This document shows, piece by piece, positions 7,078 to 7,297 of a DNA stretch of 7,297 nucleotides. A program made the translations under genes and the position numbers. The number at the start of each line of letters is the position of its first letter. Position 1 is the stretch's first letter. Below the pieces are notes generated by a model that did not search any database, was not told the DNA's origin, and saw only the letters and a program-made list of their open reading frames with translations. The stretch is from an uncultured Sutterella sp. (lineage in GTDB: Bacteria > Pseudomonadota > Gammaproteobacteria > Burkholderiales > Burkholderiaceae_F), in NCBI GenBank assembly GCA_900554375.1, contig USHK01000053.1, forward strand, positions 1 through 7,297, given 5' to 3'.

Positions 7078-7297
7078 TTAGGCTTCAGCAACAACCTGAA
7101 CGTTGACGTTAGCAACGATGTCATGGTGCAGGTCGATCTGCAGCGGGTACTCGCCGATGGCTTTGATAGCACCCAGCGGTGTACGGACCTGGCTCTTGTG
7201 GATATCGTAACCAAGCTTTTCGAGGGCTTCGGCAACGTCCATGTTGGTCACGGAACCAAACAGACGACCGTCGACGCCGGCCTTGGAAGCGATAGTG
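7078..7297 (-). CDS. rplI: Large-subunit ribosomal protein L9 (bL9), C-terminal part (cut by the right window edge)
   Basis: The last 72 codons and the stop codon are present. The translation reads TIASKAGVDGRLFGSVTNMD, continues through a segment ending KSQVRTPLGAIKAIGEYPLQ, and ends VNVQVVAEA. This is the C-terminal rRNA-contacting domain of L9, which binds 23S rRNA near the L1 stalk. The SKAGxDGxLFGSV motif and the IGEYxxxxxLHxxI pattern match the family well. The N-terminal domain and connecting helix lie beyond the window. In proteobacteria rplI usually ends the rpsF-priB-rpsR-rplI operon, and the tandem hairpins just after the stop fit a transcript end here. Confidence 0.96.
   Translation of the reverse strand, partial: TIASKAGVDGRLFGSVTNMDVAEALEKLGYDIHKSQVRTPLGAIKAIGEYPLQIDLHHDIVANVNVQVVAEA

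Overview
The window is a piece of an ordinary bacterial core chromosome. All seven protein genes lie on the minus strand, so transcription runs from the right edge to the left. The gene order rplI / dnaB – DUF456 membrane protein – PIN-PhoH ATPase / alaC – hom – thrC resembles the layout I recall from Betaproteobacteria (Burkholderiales). Roughly balanced base composition (about 50% GC by eye), together with close matches to proteobacterial AlaC, DnaB and L9, suggests a moderate-GC member such as the Sutterella/Parasutterella group. That placement is an inference from order and composition, not a database result.

Right to left: (1) 7078-7297 holds the C-terminal half of ribosomal protein L9 (rplI). 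It is followed by a UNCG-capped hairpin and then a strong intrinsic terminator. (2) 3256-6931 is a probable operon. It contains the replicative helicase dnaB, a small glycine-rich membrane protein of the DUF456 family only 3 nt downstream, and after a 73-nt gap a 557-aa PIN-PhoH ATPase. A perfect-stem terminator closes it at about 3214-3242. A candidate promoter for dnaB overlaps the end of the rplI terminator. (3) 1-3102 is a second probable operon for amino-acid metabolism: alaC (glutamate-pyruvate aminotransferase), hom (homoserine dehydrogenase with an ACT domain) and thrC (threonine synthase, cut by the left edge). The alaC-hom gap is 19 nt, and the hom stop and thrC start share one base (TAATG), so these genes are tightly coupled. 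The roughly 150-nt gap before alaC probably carries its promoter. It holds a short inverted repeat but no threonine-rich leader peptide.

Functionally, one block serves translation, replication and RNA metabolism. The other channels aspartate semialdehyde through homoserine to threonine, with alanine/glutamate transamination alongside. I see no mobile element, CRISPR array, tRNA, rRNA or pseudogene, and no convincing undescribed system. The points worth a second look are modest: low-complexity basic tails on AlaC and PhoH, an acidic insertion in the DnaB ATPase domain, the DUF456 gene wedged between dnaB and phoH, and the tandem hairpins after rplI.
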